Of a stretch of 64,000 bases of DNA, positions 15,351 to 25,458 are shown one piece after another. The position numbers and the translations under genes were made by a program. The notes under the pieces are model-generated. The model searched no databases and was not told the DNA's origin. It worked only from the letters and a program-made list of their open reading frames with translations. Each line of letters begins with the position of its first letter. Position 1 is the stretch's first letter. Source of the stretch: Planctomycetota bacterium (lineage in GTDB: Bacteria; Planctomycetota; Phycisphaerae; Sedimentisphaerales; Anaerobacaceae); assembly GCA_025459125.1 (NCBI GenBank), contig JALORE010000029.1, positions 1 through 64,000 of the forward strand, read 5' to 3'.

Positions 15351-17828
15351 ATGACCTGTCCCACACACGAGACCATCGAACACTACGTCTGCGACCGGCT
15401 CTCCGTGACTGAGCGGACGGCCTTTGAGGGGCACGTCCAGGGTTGTCCCGGGTGCGCCGAGAGGCTGGAAGAGGCCCGCGCCAACGAGCAAGTGCTCGCG
15501 GAACTGCGGACGGTCAGCCAGGCGCTGGGCGACAGCCCCCAGGATTCCGCCGGCGGGAGCCTGTCCGTGGGCGAGGCCCAGACCCTGGTGGGAGACCGGT
15601 ATCAGATCGTCCGCCGCGTCGGGCAGGGAGCGGCCGGCCAGGTCTTCCAGGCCATCGACGGTCGGCTGGAACGCCCGGTCGCGATCAAATTCCTGCCCGC
15701 CGACGCGGCCCGACCGGCGGAACAGGCCTGGCGCGAAGCGCGGCTGATGGGCCAGCTCAACCATCCCCATATCGCCCAGGTCCACGAGGTCGGGCAGCGG
15801 GAGAGCCATCGGTTCATTGTCATGGAATGGGTAGAGGGTGTGCCGATTACGGACGCCTGGACCGACCTGCCGCTGGAGCAGCGGCTCCGGCTCTACTGCG
15901 GCGTCCTGGAGGCCATCCGGGCGGCCCATCAGCGCGGGATCGTCCACCGCGACCTCAAGCCCTCCAATATCCTCGTGACCGCCCAGTCCCAGGCCAAGGT
16001 TCTGGACTTCGGGATTGCCGTGGAGACGTCCGCGCAGGCAGGGTTGGAGACCGCCGTCTATCGCGGCACGCCCGCGTACTCCGCCCCGGAGCAGGTCACA
16101 CGGCCGGTCCAGATCGGCCCCGCCACGGATGTGTTCGCGCTGGGCATCCTGCTGTATCAGCTCCTGACGGACAGCCTGCCTTTTCCACAGACGACGATGC
16201 CCGAGCTGTTCGCGGCGATCCGGAGTCAGTACCCCGAGTTTCCCACGGCGATCGTCCAGACGGTGCCCATCCCCCTACAGGACATCTGCCTCAAGGCTCT
16301 GGAGAAGAACGCAGGCCAGCGGTACGCGGACGCCCGGAGCCTGCTGGACGATGTCAACCGCTACCTCCGTGGTGAGCGCGTCTGGTCGAAGCCGTCCTTC
16401 GTGGCGGATAAGGTCCAGCAGGAAGTCTTCCATCACCGCCAAAAGCTCAAGGTCTGGCACGAGAACGGTCTGCTCACGGAACGGGAGTGCGACAAGCTGG
16501 AGGGGATTTACGAGCGGCTGGTCGCCCCATCCGATCCGTCGATCATCGAGGCCCGGGAACTGTCCCTATCGCAGGTGTGGCTGTACTTCGGCGGTTGGAT
16601 CGCGATCATGGGCAGCCTGGTCCTGTTCCTCGGGACGTGGGACCCGGTGCCCGACTACATCTGGCCCTTGCCGGTGACCGCGGCGATGCTGCTGCTGCTA
16701 CTGTTCGGCGTCTGGCGGTGGCGATGCGGGGAGAGCCGGCTGGCCGTCGGATTCCTGGCCACCTCCAACCTGCTGTTTCCGATGGCCGTTCTGCTGATGC
16801 TGTGGCAGTGGCATATTCTCGACTCCGCCCGTTATCCCTGGGGAGCGGAACTCTCGGGAGCCGAACCGGTCGTCCAGGGACTCCGGGCAGAGCCGCCGGA
16901 ACAGAACCTTCAGGAGGAGCCATCACGCCAACCGCCCGGCAACGCCCAGATGTTCACCGCCGCCGCTTTGTGGCTGGGCTGCTCCCTGCTGTTTCTCAGG
17001 ACGACCCGCTCGTCGATCTTCGTGGTCTTCTCGACCGTGGCCTTCCTGGCTGGGTTGACCGTCTGCTATACGATCGCCGGCATGGTGAAAGAGGAATGGC
17101 CGCAGGAGGTCATCGCCGGCCGTTACCTCTATCCGGGTTTCGCCCTCTTCCTGCTCGGGGTCCTCGTCGACCGCCGGAAGTGGGCCCATCACGCCGTCCC
17201 TTTGTGCGTGGCCGGTCTGGCCCTGATCGTTGGTCCCCTCTCAACCATCGCCAGCTCGGACGCCACGCTCTTCGGCTGGCTGGGATACACGCCGGGCTTT
17301 CTGTCCGACAATGAAGATGAACTGATGGGCTTGAGCCTCATCGCCAACGGCCTGTTCTATCTGGCCCTGGCGGGTTTGTGCCGGCGGCTGAACACCCTCC
17401 TCCAGAGGCGGCTCGCCCAGATCCTGAGCTGGCTGGGTCCTCTGCACATCCTCGGCGTCCTTCGTACCCTGGACAGCAACACCTGGCAGGTCGACGACAG
17501 CCATCAACTGGTCTATCGTATCCTGCTGCCGATCGGCTCGGTCGCCTTCGTTTTCGGGAGCATCTCGCGTCAGATGAAGTCGTTCTTCTTCTCGGGCCTG
17601 GCAGGCATCGCCGCCTCCGTGTACCGGCTCACCACCAAGCATTGGGACGAGTTCTTCGCCTGGCCGGTTTCCCTGATCGTGGCAGGAACCCTCTGCATGC
17701 TGGTCTCCTGGCTGGTCCCCAGACTCCAGGCGAGCACCAGGCTGCGCGGCCCGCGGACCGCACCCGCGCCCCCCGGTGTTCCCCCCGTGTCAAGCAGACG
17801 CCCGGCCCAAGGCCAGGGGCCAAGCTGA
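15351..17828 (+). CDS. Zinc-finger (anti-sigma type) Ser/Thr protein kinase with polytopic membrane C-terminus
   Basis: 825 residues in three parts. Residues 1-45 are a zf-HC2-like anti-sigma zinc finger (EHYVC ... HVQGCPGC). Residues 84-345 are a complete Hanks kinase: G-loop GQGAAGQV (91-98), Lys 113, HRDLKPSN (199-206), DFG (219-221) and GTPAYSAPEQ. After an acidic/basic linker (VWHENGLLTERECDKLEGIY) come about ten hydrophobic helices resembling DUF2157-type membrane proteins. It is encoded directly after the ECF gene, so the zinc finger likely binds the sigma factor and phosphorylation releases it. A distant AAAGGAG is the only ribosome site seen. Confidence 0.9.
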   Translation: MTCPTHETIEHYVCDRLSVTERTAFEGHVQGCPGCAERLEEARANEQVLAELRTVSQALGDSPQDSAGGSLSVGEAQTLVGDRYQIVRRVGQGAAGQVFQAIDGRLERPVAIKFLPADAARPAEQAWREARLMGQLNHPHIAQVHEVGQRESHRFIVMEWVEGVPITDAWTDLPLEQRLRLYCGVLEAIRAAHQRGIVHRDLKPSNILVTAQSQAKVLDFGIAVETSAQAGLETAVYRGTPAYSAPEQVTRPVQIGPATDVFALGILLYQLLTDSLPFPQTTMPELFAAIRSQYPEFPTAIVQTVPIPLQDICLKALEKNAGQRYADARSLLDDVNRYLRGERVWSKPSFVADKVQQEVFHHRQKLKVWHENGLLTERECDKLEGIYERLVAPSDPSIIEARELSLSQVWLYFGGWIAIMGSLVLFLGTWDPVPDYIWPLPVTAAMLLLLLFGVWRWRCGESRLAVGFLATSNLLFPMAVLLMLWQWHILDSARYPWGAELSGAEPVVQGLRAEPPEQNLQEEPSRQPPGNAQMFTAAALWLGCSLLFLRTTRSSIFVVFSTVAFLAGLTVCYTIAGMVKEEWPQEVIAGRYLYPGFALFLLGVLVDRRKWAHHAVPLCVAGLALIVGPLSTIASSDATLFGWLGYTPGFLSDNEDELMGLSLIANGLFYLALAGLCRRLNTLLQRRLAQILSWLGPLHILGVLRTLDSNTWQVDDSHQLVYRILLPIGSVAFVFGSISRQMKSFFFSGLAGIAASVYRLTTKHWDEFFAWPVSLIVAGTLCMLVSWLVPRLQASTRLRGPRTAPAPPGVPPVSSRRPAQGQGPS

Positions 17829-18063
17829 AGAAGTGAGGAGGGAACGCTCTGTGACCTTTGTCCCTTCGCGCCCTGCATACCCTTCATACCCTCCGCCCCC
17901 CTCTCGGTGCCTTTCGTAGCCAGAACTGGGCCCCGAACGGGCCGCCGTGTCTGAAAGATCCCGGCTTTCCCAGAAAGATACGCCGCCCTGGCGGCCAATA
18001 CCCTGCAGAGGCCGGAGCGCCGGCCGATTCCAAACTGCCACCTGGAATCTGAAGGAGAACGCC

Positions 18064-18753
18064 ATGGCCAGATGGGCCTTCGTGACCGTGTTGCTCTACA
18101 TGCTGCTCGTCGTCGTGCTGCTGATTCCGGCAGCCTGCCTGTGTGCCGACCGCCTCGCCGGGGAAACAACCGGCATCCCGGAAATCATGGAAGCGTATTT
18201 CTATTGGGGCTTCTGGCCGGCGTGTGCGGTCGTTCTTGCGGTGCAGGCGCTGCTCCTGCTCTTTCCCGTCGCCAAAGCGAAAGGCAGGCCCACCCCCGGC
18301 GCCAGTATCTGGGTCACCGTCATCACCGCCGCCGTGCTGTTCTCCGTGTTGCACCTGGGTCTGATGGTGTCCCTGGCCGCCGCCATCTGGGGTGATGACC
18401 TGGAAGGGCAGGGACCGTCCGCCTTCGGGATCCTCGGCTTCTTCATTGCCGGCTGGGTCCTCTGGGCGTTCATTTTCTACCGTTTCGGACACCAGTACGA
18501 CCGCCCGACTTTCGTCGGGACCCTTATGGGCTGGCTGTTCAAAGGCAGCATTCTCGAGTTGCTGATCGCCCTGCCCTGCCACGTGATCGTCCGCCACAAG
18601 GATACGTGCTGTGCCCCGGGTCTGACGTTCTTCGGGATTTCCGCCGGTTTCGTCATCATGGCCCTGGCCTTCGGCCCCGGCCTGTTCTTCCTCGTCGCCA
18701 AACGCCTCCGGGACATCCGTCCCCGGTGTCCCCGGGCCATCGCAGGCACCTGA
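18064..18753 (+). CDS. Polytopic membrane protein, function unknown
   Basis: 229 residues with about six hydrophobic helices (for example FVTVLLYMLLVVVLLIPAAC at the N-terminus). Near the C-terminus are VRHKDTCCAPGLTFFGISAG and a basic tail. The start at 18064 has GAAGGAG seven to eight bases upstream; the frame is open earlier but without support. It follows the kinase gene after 235 bases, so it may be a separate unit. No family was recognised. Confidence 0.7.
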   Translation: MARWAFVTVLLYMLLVVVLLIPAACLCADRLAGETTGIPEIMEAYFYWGFWPACAVVLAVQALLLLFPVAKAKGRPTPGASIWVTVITAAVLFSVLHLGLMVSLAAAIWGDDLEGQGPSAFGILGFFIAGWVLWAFIFYRFGHQYDRPTFVGTLMGWLFKGSILELLIALPCHVIVRHKDTCCAPGLTFFGISAGFVIMALAFGPGLFFLVAKRLRDIRPRCPRAIAGT

Positions 18754-18880
18754 CCGCCCGCTCACGCAGCCGTCACTGGTTCTCTTGCTGCTTCCGGCGG
18801 AACATCAAGAACTCGCTGGGAGAGAAAACCCTCATCGCTCGGGACGGCGCGACAGGGAAATGCACGCGATCGCCGGGGCT

Positions 18881-21199
18881 TTACGGGAGAGAGCGCCCGT
18901 ATCCGATGTCGTCGACGTACAGGATGCCGGTGCCACCCTTGGCGGGATTGGCCCGGTTGCCGACGCCGATCGTCAGCGTCTTGACGGCAGTGATCTTCAC
19001 GCCGGCGGCGGTGAACTCACTGAGCGGGATCTTCCACTGCTGCCAGCTCGTCTTCGCCGTAGCGGCTGCATCCGGATGCGCCACCGTCTTCGACTTGCCG
19101 GCAGTGTCCTTGACTGTGAGGTACAAGCCCTGCGCCGTGCTGCCGGGCAGCGGCGCAGCACCCTGGAAGTAGACGCGTAAGGTGTCGGCTCCGTGGGCGG
19201 TCCAGTCCTGGGGCGTGTCGAAGGTTCGGTCGGCTTCGGAATAGAATGGCGCAACTGAGTTGTCGAACTTCAGGGGCATGGCCTGCCGGCCGGCGTGGAC
19301 GATGGTTCGCTCGGCGAACGGCGCCTCCAGGTACCCCACGGTGGAGCCGCTGGCGCCGCTGGTCAGGCCGTCAATCCAGGTCTCGTAGATCCGGCCGCCC
19401 TCGCTGTCCGTGTAGCTCTCGAAGTCATCGATCGCAGCGAAATCCTGGGTCGTGAAACTCCAGACGGGACCCGGATAGGTGAGCGCATTGACCTCATTGA
19501 CCCGCCAATAGTAGGTGGTGCCGAAGTTGAGGGAGCCCGGAGCATAGCGGTGGTCGGCCACCGTCTGGGCTTTGGCCAGGGCGTTCCGGTCCGTGCCGAG
19601 GAAGACATCGTGCGAGGCCGCTTCCCGGCCGGGCCGCCAATTCAGCGCGGTCTCGACACTGACGCCCGTGGCGGCGTCCGCCGGCTGCGGTTGGAACGCC
19701 TCGACCGGGACATAGAAGAACCGCACTTCGCTCAGGCCGGTTTGCGGCGCCATGCCGCCCCAGTTGCCGTCGATCGTCAGCTTGACATACTTGGCCGTGA
19801 CACCGCCGAAACTGACGGTCGTATTGGCGGTGTACGTCGGCAGGCCGGTGGCCCGGGCGAATTCCGGCACGCCCGCCAGCAGCGTCCACGTCTGGCCGTC
19901 GGCGGAGTACTCGATCCTGACGCTCTTGGCGCCGAAGCCCACGAAGGTCTCGACCGCCTGGTTCGAGTTCCAAACCCGCATCTCGTGCAGCTTGCAGGCC
20001 GTCGCGAACGCGAACTGGATCCAGGCCGGTTTGGCGCCGGTGGTCAGCCACATGTCCTTCGCGTTGGTCGAGTGCTGGTCGATGCTGTTGAGCCCGGAGC
20101 CGTTGACCGTATTCTGCGGTCCCATGTCGGTCTGGTAGCTGGAGGCGGTGGCGGTGACACCCGTGACAGGGTAGGCAAACGGCTCGGTCGTGAAGCTCCA
20201 GGTCTGGCCTTTGAAGACGGTGCGGTCGGGGGCCCCGTTGACCTCATCGATCCGCCAATAGTAGGTCCGGCCGTATTCGAGCCGGCCGTCCGGGTCGTAC
20301 GTGACCGCCGCCTGATCCTGGCTGACGAGGACGCCCCGCGGGGCTGTCCGGCCGGCGTCGTTCACGTCCGCCAGCGTCTTGCCGAAGTAGACATCGTGCG
20401 TGACGGCCATCTCGCCCGCCTTCCAGTTCAGCACCGTGTCGCACGGGACATCCACCGCCTGGTCCTCGGGATGGGGGTCCTGCGCGCGGGAGGCATCCCC
20501 CAGGCCGCTCATAACCTTCGCGATTTCGGTCTGGGCCAGTGCCCGGCTCCAGAGCTGAACATCGTCGATCATGCCGTTGAAGAAGGTCCCGCCCCGGCTG
20601 CGCCGGCCGATGGTGACGGCGGCCGTGTTCTTGGGCATCGCGCCCGCGTAGGCCCACTCCTCCCCCAGAACCCCATCGATGTAGCACTTGAAGACCTTGC
20701 CGTCATAGGTGGCAGTGATGTGGTGCCACTCCCCCGCCGGCGGCGAATTGGGGGAGCAAGTGTCCCGGCCCTCGTCGTTGTAGAACTGCCAGAAAATCAC
20801 GGCTCCGGCCTCCTCCGTGAGCTCGTAGGGCAAGTCGTTGGCGGCCCAGCCGCCCTTGCTGACAATCGCCATCTCCCCCGTGGCAGTGCGGCGCATGTTG
20901 GTCCACGCGGCGATGGTGATTTCCCCGGTGATGGATAGCAGCGGATGGTGCGGAATCTCCACATAGGCACTGCTGCCGTTGAAATCCAGGGCCCCGCCCA
21001 CTTGGCCGACCACCCACGTCGGGCCACCGCGCAGCGTACCGTCGAGACCGTTGCCGGAGGAGTCGAAGGCGGTGGCGCCCTGCCCCTCGTCAAAAGTCCA
21101 GTACCCGACCAAGCCAGCCGGACCAGCAGCCGTCCGGTATCCGAGGGTCAGGACAACCACCACGGCCGCGCACCACACAATGAGTTGTCTTCCTCCCAT
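18881..21199 (-). CDS. Secreted LamG / discoidin-like multidomain protein
   Basis: 772 residues with an N-terminal signal peptide (LIVWCAAVVVVLTLGYRTAAG). Domain order: LamG/concanavalin-type lectin (LVGYWTFDEGQGATAFDSSG to DDVQLWSRALAQTEI); an Ig-like fold with YYWRIDEVNG; an F5/8 discoidin-like domain (ATASSYQTDMGPQNTVNGSG ... WIQFAFATACKLHEMRVWN); a second YYWRVNEVN fold; and a C-terminal carbohydrate-binding-like jellyroll starting DDFESYTDSEGGRIYETWID. This architecture is common in Sedimentisphaerales and suggests surface binding of polysaccharides. AGGAGGTTCGCC precedes the ATG. It is a paralogue of the next upstream gene. Confidence 0.85.
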   Translation of the reverse strand: MGGRQLIVWCAAVVVVLTLGYRTAAGPAGLVGYWTFDEGQGATAFDSSGNGLDGTLRGGPTWVVGQVGGALDFNGSSAYVEIPHHPLLSITGEITIAAWTNMRRTATGEMAIVSKGGWAANDLPYELTEEAGAVIFWQFYNDEGRDTCSPNSPPAGEWHHITATYDGKVFKCYIDGVLGEEWAYAGAMPKNTAAVTIGRRSRGGTFFNGMIDDVQLWSRALAQTEIAKVMSGLGDASRAQDPHPEDQAVDVPCDTVLNWKAGEMAVTHDVYFGKTLADVNDAGRTAPRGVLVSQDQAAVTYDPDGRLEYGRTYYWRIDEVNGAPDRTVFKGQTWSFTTEPFAYPVTGVTATASSYQTDMGPQNTVNGSGLNSIDQHSTNAKDMWLTTGAKPAWIQFAFATACKLHEMRVWNSNQAVETFVGFGAKSVRIEYSADGQTWTLLAGVPEFARATGLPTYTANTTVSFGGVTAKYVKLTIDGNWGGMAPQTGLSEVRFFYVPVEAFQPQPADAATGVSVETALNWRPGREAASHDVFLGTDRNALAKAQTVADHRYAPGSLNFGTTYYWRVNEVNALTYPGPVWSFTTQDFAAIDDFESYTDSEGGRIYETWIDGLTSGASGSTVGYLEAPFAERTIVHAGRQAMPLKFDNSVAPFYSEADRTFDTPQDWTAHGADTLRVYFQGAAPLPGSTAQGLYLTVKDTAGKSKTVAHPDAAATAKTSWQQWKIPLSEFTAAGVKITAVKTLTIGVGNRANPAKGGTGILYVDDIGYGRSLP

Positions 21200-21890
21200 G
21201 GCGAACCTCCTTCCAGCAAAAGTGATGGGTCAGAGGAACCGCCTCTGTCGCACGGGTGCCCATGCGTTTCCCCGGGTGTCCGGCGTAGCCATCTGCCGCG
21301 GCCGCAGGAAGAGATGCCCCGTGTGCCACAGAGGTCCTCCCGGTCCAATTGTCTACATCCGGGAGTCATTATGACAGTCAACGGGACGTGTGTCCAGCAC
21401 AAACTGCCGGACCGCGCCGGAGGGGCGGGCGGCATTCCGTGGCGCATTCCCGTGGCACGGCCTGCGACGCAAGAGGTTCGCGTCCAGAGCCCCGCCCCCG
21501 ATCGGGTCGAGGGCGGGCTCTGCACGGGGAGAGGGGACCCGAACTCGAGCCTGCCCCCGGGCTGGACCGGGGGCACGAGTTGGGGCGTTGATCGCATTGG
21601 AGGCTTCCAGTCGCAGTAGGAACGGAGCTTCTTCCCGGGGCCGAGGCGGAGGAGAGGCGCCGACGATTACTCTCTACACTCGCGGGCCGTGTCAAGAGTC
21701 GAGAGTTGACCCTGACGTCCCGCGCGATCCCGTTCGTCGTGAAAGATCACCCGCCGCTCGTTGCCGCGGTGGAGCACTCTGTGAAATGGGGACAGGATCA
21801 AAACAGAGCGGGGCGTGGTCTGGACGACCAACGCCCCGCTTTCATATCCCCAGCGACCCGGCCGGCTCGGGCAGATCCCGGCGCCGGACC
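21200..21890. other. Intergenic region between two LamG genes
   Basis: Leader of the shorter LamG gene on the right-hand strand and downstream region of the longer one. It contains a GC-rich inverted repeat at 21485-21522 (CAGAGCCC ... GGGCTCTG) and the terminator at 21807-21840. No riboswitch family or gene could be supported. Confidence 0.5.
21807..21840 (-). terminator. Rho-independent terminator of the long LamG gene
   Basis: AGCGGGGCGTGGTC pairs with GACCAACGCCCCGCT (one bulge). On the minus strand the hairpin is followed by CTGTTTTG. It lies about 50 bases past the stop of the 994-residue protein. Confidence 0.65.
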
Positions 21891-24875
21891 TCAGAACGGC
21901 TTGTGCAGAGGCGTGGTCTGCCCGGCCAGGCCGGCGACCTCCGCCTGCGACAGCGGCCGGCTGTAGACCCGCACGTCGTCGATCAGGCCGTCCCAGAAGT
22001 TCGTCAACGCCTTCTGGCATCCGATATAGAAGGTCCCTTCGGAATTCTCCACGTTTCTGGTGGTCGCCGCCCCGGCGGGCCGGCCATCGAGGTAGATCTG
22101 CACGGTGTCCGCCGTGCCGCCCTCCGTCACCACCAAGGCGGCATGGTACCACCTGCTGGCTTCGACGGCGAAGCCCGTTTGGGTCGCGACGTTGCCGAGC
22201 GAGCTGCGGACCTCGGCGGTCTGATAGATGAGCAGCCACGTCCGCCCGGTCCCATTGAGATCCCCCTGCTGAAAGATCACCTTGTATTCCGTGGGGAGGG
22301 CCCGCGCTTGGAACCACGCGGTCAGCGTGAAGCCGTCCCCCCGGTTCTTGACCCGCAGGCTCTCGCTGAAGGGGACCGTAACGTGCTGGGTCGTCCCCGC
22401 GAACGACAGCGCGCCGCCCTGCCGGCCCGCCACCCACGACGGCGTGCCCACGGCAGTCCCATGATTGTTGTTGCCGGAGGAGTCGCCCACCTTGCTGCCG
22501 GTCCCTTCGTCAAACGTGTAGTGCGCGGCCAGTCCCGTGGCCGCCGGCTGGATGGGGGTGAGGTACTCGGGTGCCTTGGGATACAGGCGGAGGTCATCGA
22601 AATACAGAGTGCCTTTGGCCCCGGCGCCCTCGATGCCGATGGTCAGCGAGCGCACACTGCTGACTTTGCCCGCCTTCGACAGATCAAGGTTCCACACCTG
22701 CCAGGTGGGCCGGGCCAGGTCCGCGGCGTCCCCGTCGTAGGAGACCTTGGTGCTGTTGATCTTGACGTACAACTGCCCGCCGTTGCCGGCCACGCCCCGG
22801 AACCACAGCGACAGGCTCTTGATCCCACGGGCGGTCCAGTCCTGCGGCGCAGCGAAGGTCCGCGTGGCTTCGGAGTGGGCGTACTTGGCCGTGTTGTCGT
22901 ACGCGATCGGCATGGCCTGCTTGCCGCCGTGCAGGATGGTCCGCTCGGCGAACGGGGCCGTCGCATTCCCCACGTAGGAGCCGCTGAGCCCGTCGGTGAA
23001 GCCGTCGATCCAGGTATCATAGATCGTGGTCTGGGCGGCCACATCGTCGTCGTAACTCTCGAAATCGTCGACGGCCGCGTATTCCTGCGTGGTGAAGGTC
23101 CAAACTTCGCCCGGCGTGGTGACGGTGTTGACTTCATCGACCCGCCAATAGTAGGTCGTGCCGTAGTTGAGCGTGCCGGGAGTGTAGGTGTGCTCGGTGA
23201 CGGTCCGGGCCGCTGCGGTTCCCGCGGCCACGGCGTTCGGGTCGGTGCCGAAATAGACGTGGTGCGAACCCGCCGCGCGGCCCGGCCGCCAATCCAAGGC
23301 GGTATCCACGCTGACCCCCGTGGCGGCGGTGGCCGGCTGCGGGCTGCGGGCCTGCAAGGGGACAGAGGAGAACCGCACTTCGCTCAGGCCCGTGGTGGGC
23401 AAGCCGCCCCAGGAGGCGGTGATCGTCAGTTTGACGTACCGCGCCTCGCTCCCGCCCAGGTTGACGACGGTGTTGGCGGCGTAGCCCGCCGTACCGGTCG
23501 CCCGGGCGAATTCCGGCACGCTGGCCACCGGCGCCCACGTCGCACCGTCCACCGATGTCTCTACGGTGACGGTCTTGGCCCCGAAGCCGAGGAAGGCTTC
23601 GATCATCTGATTGGAGTTCCAGACCAGCAGCTCGTGCAGCTTGTAGATCCGGTCGAACTCATATTGGATCCAGTTGGGCCCGTCCCCGACGCTGAGCCAC
23701 ATCGCGGTCGGCTCGGTGCCGTGCAGGTCCCCGGTCAGGCCGGAGCCGTCGATGGTCTTCTCCGGACCCATGCCCGCCTGCGCACTGGAGGCCGTGGCGG
23801 CCACCGGCTGGAGCGGGTAGCCATAGGGCTCGATGGTAAAGGACCAGACCGCGCCCTTGAAAATGGTGCGGTCGGGCGTCTGGTTGACTTCGTCGATCCG
23901 CCAATAGTACGTCTGCCCATAGGCGAAGGCACCGGCGGGATCGTAACTGGTGTCGGTCTGGCCCTGACTGACCAGCACGCCCCTCGCATCGGTCCTGCCG
24001 GCGGTGTTGACATCGGCCAACGTCGTACCGACATAGACGTCGCGCGTGCTCGTGCCCTCGCCCGCCGTCCAACTCAACGTCGTATCCCGCAGGACATCCA
24101 CGGCCTTGTCTGCGGGATTCGGCCCGGAGGCCTGGCCGGCGGGTGCCCCGCGCATGATCTGCTGGATCTCGGCGGCCGTCAGCTCATGATCGTAGATCCG
24201 GACCTCGTCCAGGGCGCCATCGAGGCCGTAGGTCGCTGTGGCATGGCCCGAATTGCCCAGGACCACCGACGTGCTGGCAGTGTCGATCACGGCTGTGGCC
24301 ACGGGGCCGGTCATCGGGTCCGGTTTGCCATCCACATAGAATTTGACTTGCCCGATCTGGGCCCCGGTGCCATGGGTCAGCGCGATATGATGCCACTGAC
24401 GATCGTTGACGGGGGTCGTGGCCACGGCCCGCGAGCCTTGAATCTCGAGCCGCAACGCATTCAACGCCCCGTCCGCCGCGGTCTTGTTGAACCGAAAACT
24501 GTACCGCTGACTCGTCACGTTGGCGCCCCAGCCCACTATGACACCATTGTTGGTCTGGGTGGGCTCAGCCCTCATCCAGGCCGTGACGGACCGTGCCGCC
24601 TGACCGACCACGCCCGGGTGGCTCGTCTCCACCCGGTCGGCGCTGGTCGATTTGAAGAACAGCGCCGCTTTCGTGCCGGCAATCGGCGCCAGGTCGGCCG
24701 TAATCCAGGTCGCCCCCACCAGCCGGCCATCGGCCTGCGGCCCGCCGACGGCCGCCGTGGTCGTGGTGCCCGCTGCCTCCTCCAGAGTCCAGTAGGCCAC
24801 CAGGCCTCCGGAGGCATCACCCGCCGCTCCCAGAGCGCCCATGACCATCGCGAAATATACCAGTCTCTTTCTCAT
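21891..24875 (-). CDS. Secreted LamG / discoidin-like multidomain protein, long paralogue
   Basis: 994 residues with a signal peptide (LVYFAMVMGALGAAGDASGG). It repeats the architecture of the 18881-21199 protein: N-terminal LamG (LVAYWTLEEAAGTTTTAAVG), YYWRIDEVNQ fold, F5/8-like domain (WIQYEFDRIYKLHELLVWNS), YYWRVDEVNT fold and jellyroll DDFESYDDD. It adds a second C-terminal LamG domain (LAAHYTFDEGTGSKVGDSSG to DDVRVYSRPLSQAEVAGLAG). Probably a cell-surface glycan-binding protein. GAAGGAGGACCGGC precedes the ATG. The two genes likely arose by tandem duplication. Confidence 0.86.
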   Translation of the reverse strand: MRKRLVYFAMVMGALGAAGDASGGLVAYWTLEEAAGTTTTAAVGGPQADGRLVGATWITADLAPIAGTKAALFFKSTSADRVETSHPGVVGQAARSVTAWMRAEPTQTNNGVIVGWGANVTSQRYSFRFNKTAADGALNALRLEIQGSRAVATTPVNDRQWHHIALTHGTGAQIGQVKFYVDGKPDPMTGPVATAVIDTASTSVVLGNSGHATATYGLDGALDEVRIYDHELTAAEIQQIMRGAPAGQASGPNPADKAVDVLRDTTLSWTAGEGTSTRDVYVGTTLADVNTAGRTDARGVLVSQGQTDTSYDPAGAFAYGQTYYWRIDEVNQTPDRTIFKGAVWSFTIEPYGYPLQPVAATASSAQAGMGPEKTIDGSGLTGDLHGTEPTAMWLSVGDGPNWIQYEFDRIYKLHELLVWNSNQMIEAFLGFGAKTVTVETSVDGATWAPVASVPEFARATGTAGYAANTVVNLGGSEARYVKLTITASWGGLPTTGLSEVRFSSVPLQARSPQPATAATGVSVDTALDWRPGRAAGSHHVYFGTDPNAVAAGTAAARTVTEHTYTPGTLNYGTTYYWRVDEVNTVTTPGEVWTFTTQEYAAVDDFESYDDDVAAQTTIYDTWIDGFTDGLSGSYVGNATAPFAERTILHGGKQAMPIAYDNTAKYAHSEATRTFAAPQDWTARGIKSLSLWFRGVAGNGGQLYVKINSTKVSYDGDAADLARPTWQVWNLDLSKAGKVSSVRSLTIGIEGAGAKGTLYFDDLRLYPKAPEYLTPIQPAATGLAAHYTFDEGTGSKVGDSSGNNNHGTAVGTPSWVAGRQGGALSFAGTTQHVTVPFSESLRVKNRGDGFTLTAWFQARALPTEYKVIFQQGDLNGTGRTWLLIYQTAEVRSSLGNVATQTGFAVEASRWYHAALVVTEGGTADTVQIYLDGRPAGAATTRNVENSEGTFYIGCQKALTNFWDGLIDDVRVYSRPLSQAEVAGLAGQTTPLHKPF

Positions 24876-25458
24876 GCCGGTCCTCCTTCTCGAATCGGTG
24901 TCGTTGTGGCGTGATTGTCTGTCGCGACAAAGTCAATGATCTTGGCGCCGACCACACACTATCCGTATGGTACCGTATCGGCCGTCCCGGCACAAGACCG
25001 ATCTGGCTGCGGCGTGTTTCGAGCCGCCCCGCGGCAAACGCCCAAAGCGGGAAGAACCGCGGTCACGTCTTAACTGCTCATTGTGCCTCCTCATAGTGTT
25101 ATTTGAGCCGGATGAGCCCATGTTTCTTGGTTGGCGGTCTTCGGGAAATCTGGCCAATCTCGCGGGTGGTGGACCGGCGAGCGAGAACCCGGCCTCCGCG
25201 TCGGCTGCCACCCCATCGTGGGGTGCGTATCACGCACCATCTCTATCTGCGGGCCTGTCACCCCCACCGGAGAAAGCGGTGCGTGGTACGCGTCGGCCCG
25301 GGCCAGGACCGGGGATGGATCGGTCCGCACGCGGGCGGTTATAATGCCTGCCGGTGATTTTCTGGATTTTCCGCGCTCATTTGGCACGGATCGATACACC
25401 TATATACGAACGCTGACGCTGATATCAGCACACCGGTGACAAGCGACAGGTTTGACCA
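24876..25458. other. Divergent intergenic region with an inverted repeat and a promoter-like -10
   Basis: Carries divergent promoters for the long LamG gene and the first ECF operon. GCGTATCACGCACC (25224-25237) is repeated inverted as GGTGCGTGGTACGC (about 25279-25292), one mismatch. A TATAAT lies at 25340-25345, about 114 bases before the sigma gene, with no good -35. The sequence after it is unusually A/T-rich for this genome. No gene seen. Confidence 0.5.

Noticed and set aside
21200-21400. Riboswitch in the leader of the shorter LamG gene
   Set aside because: Several stems with GAAA-like loops were considered, but the conserved cores of cyclic-di-GMP, cobalamin and similar classes could not be matched.
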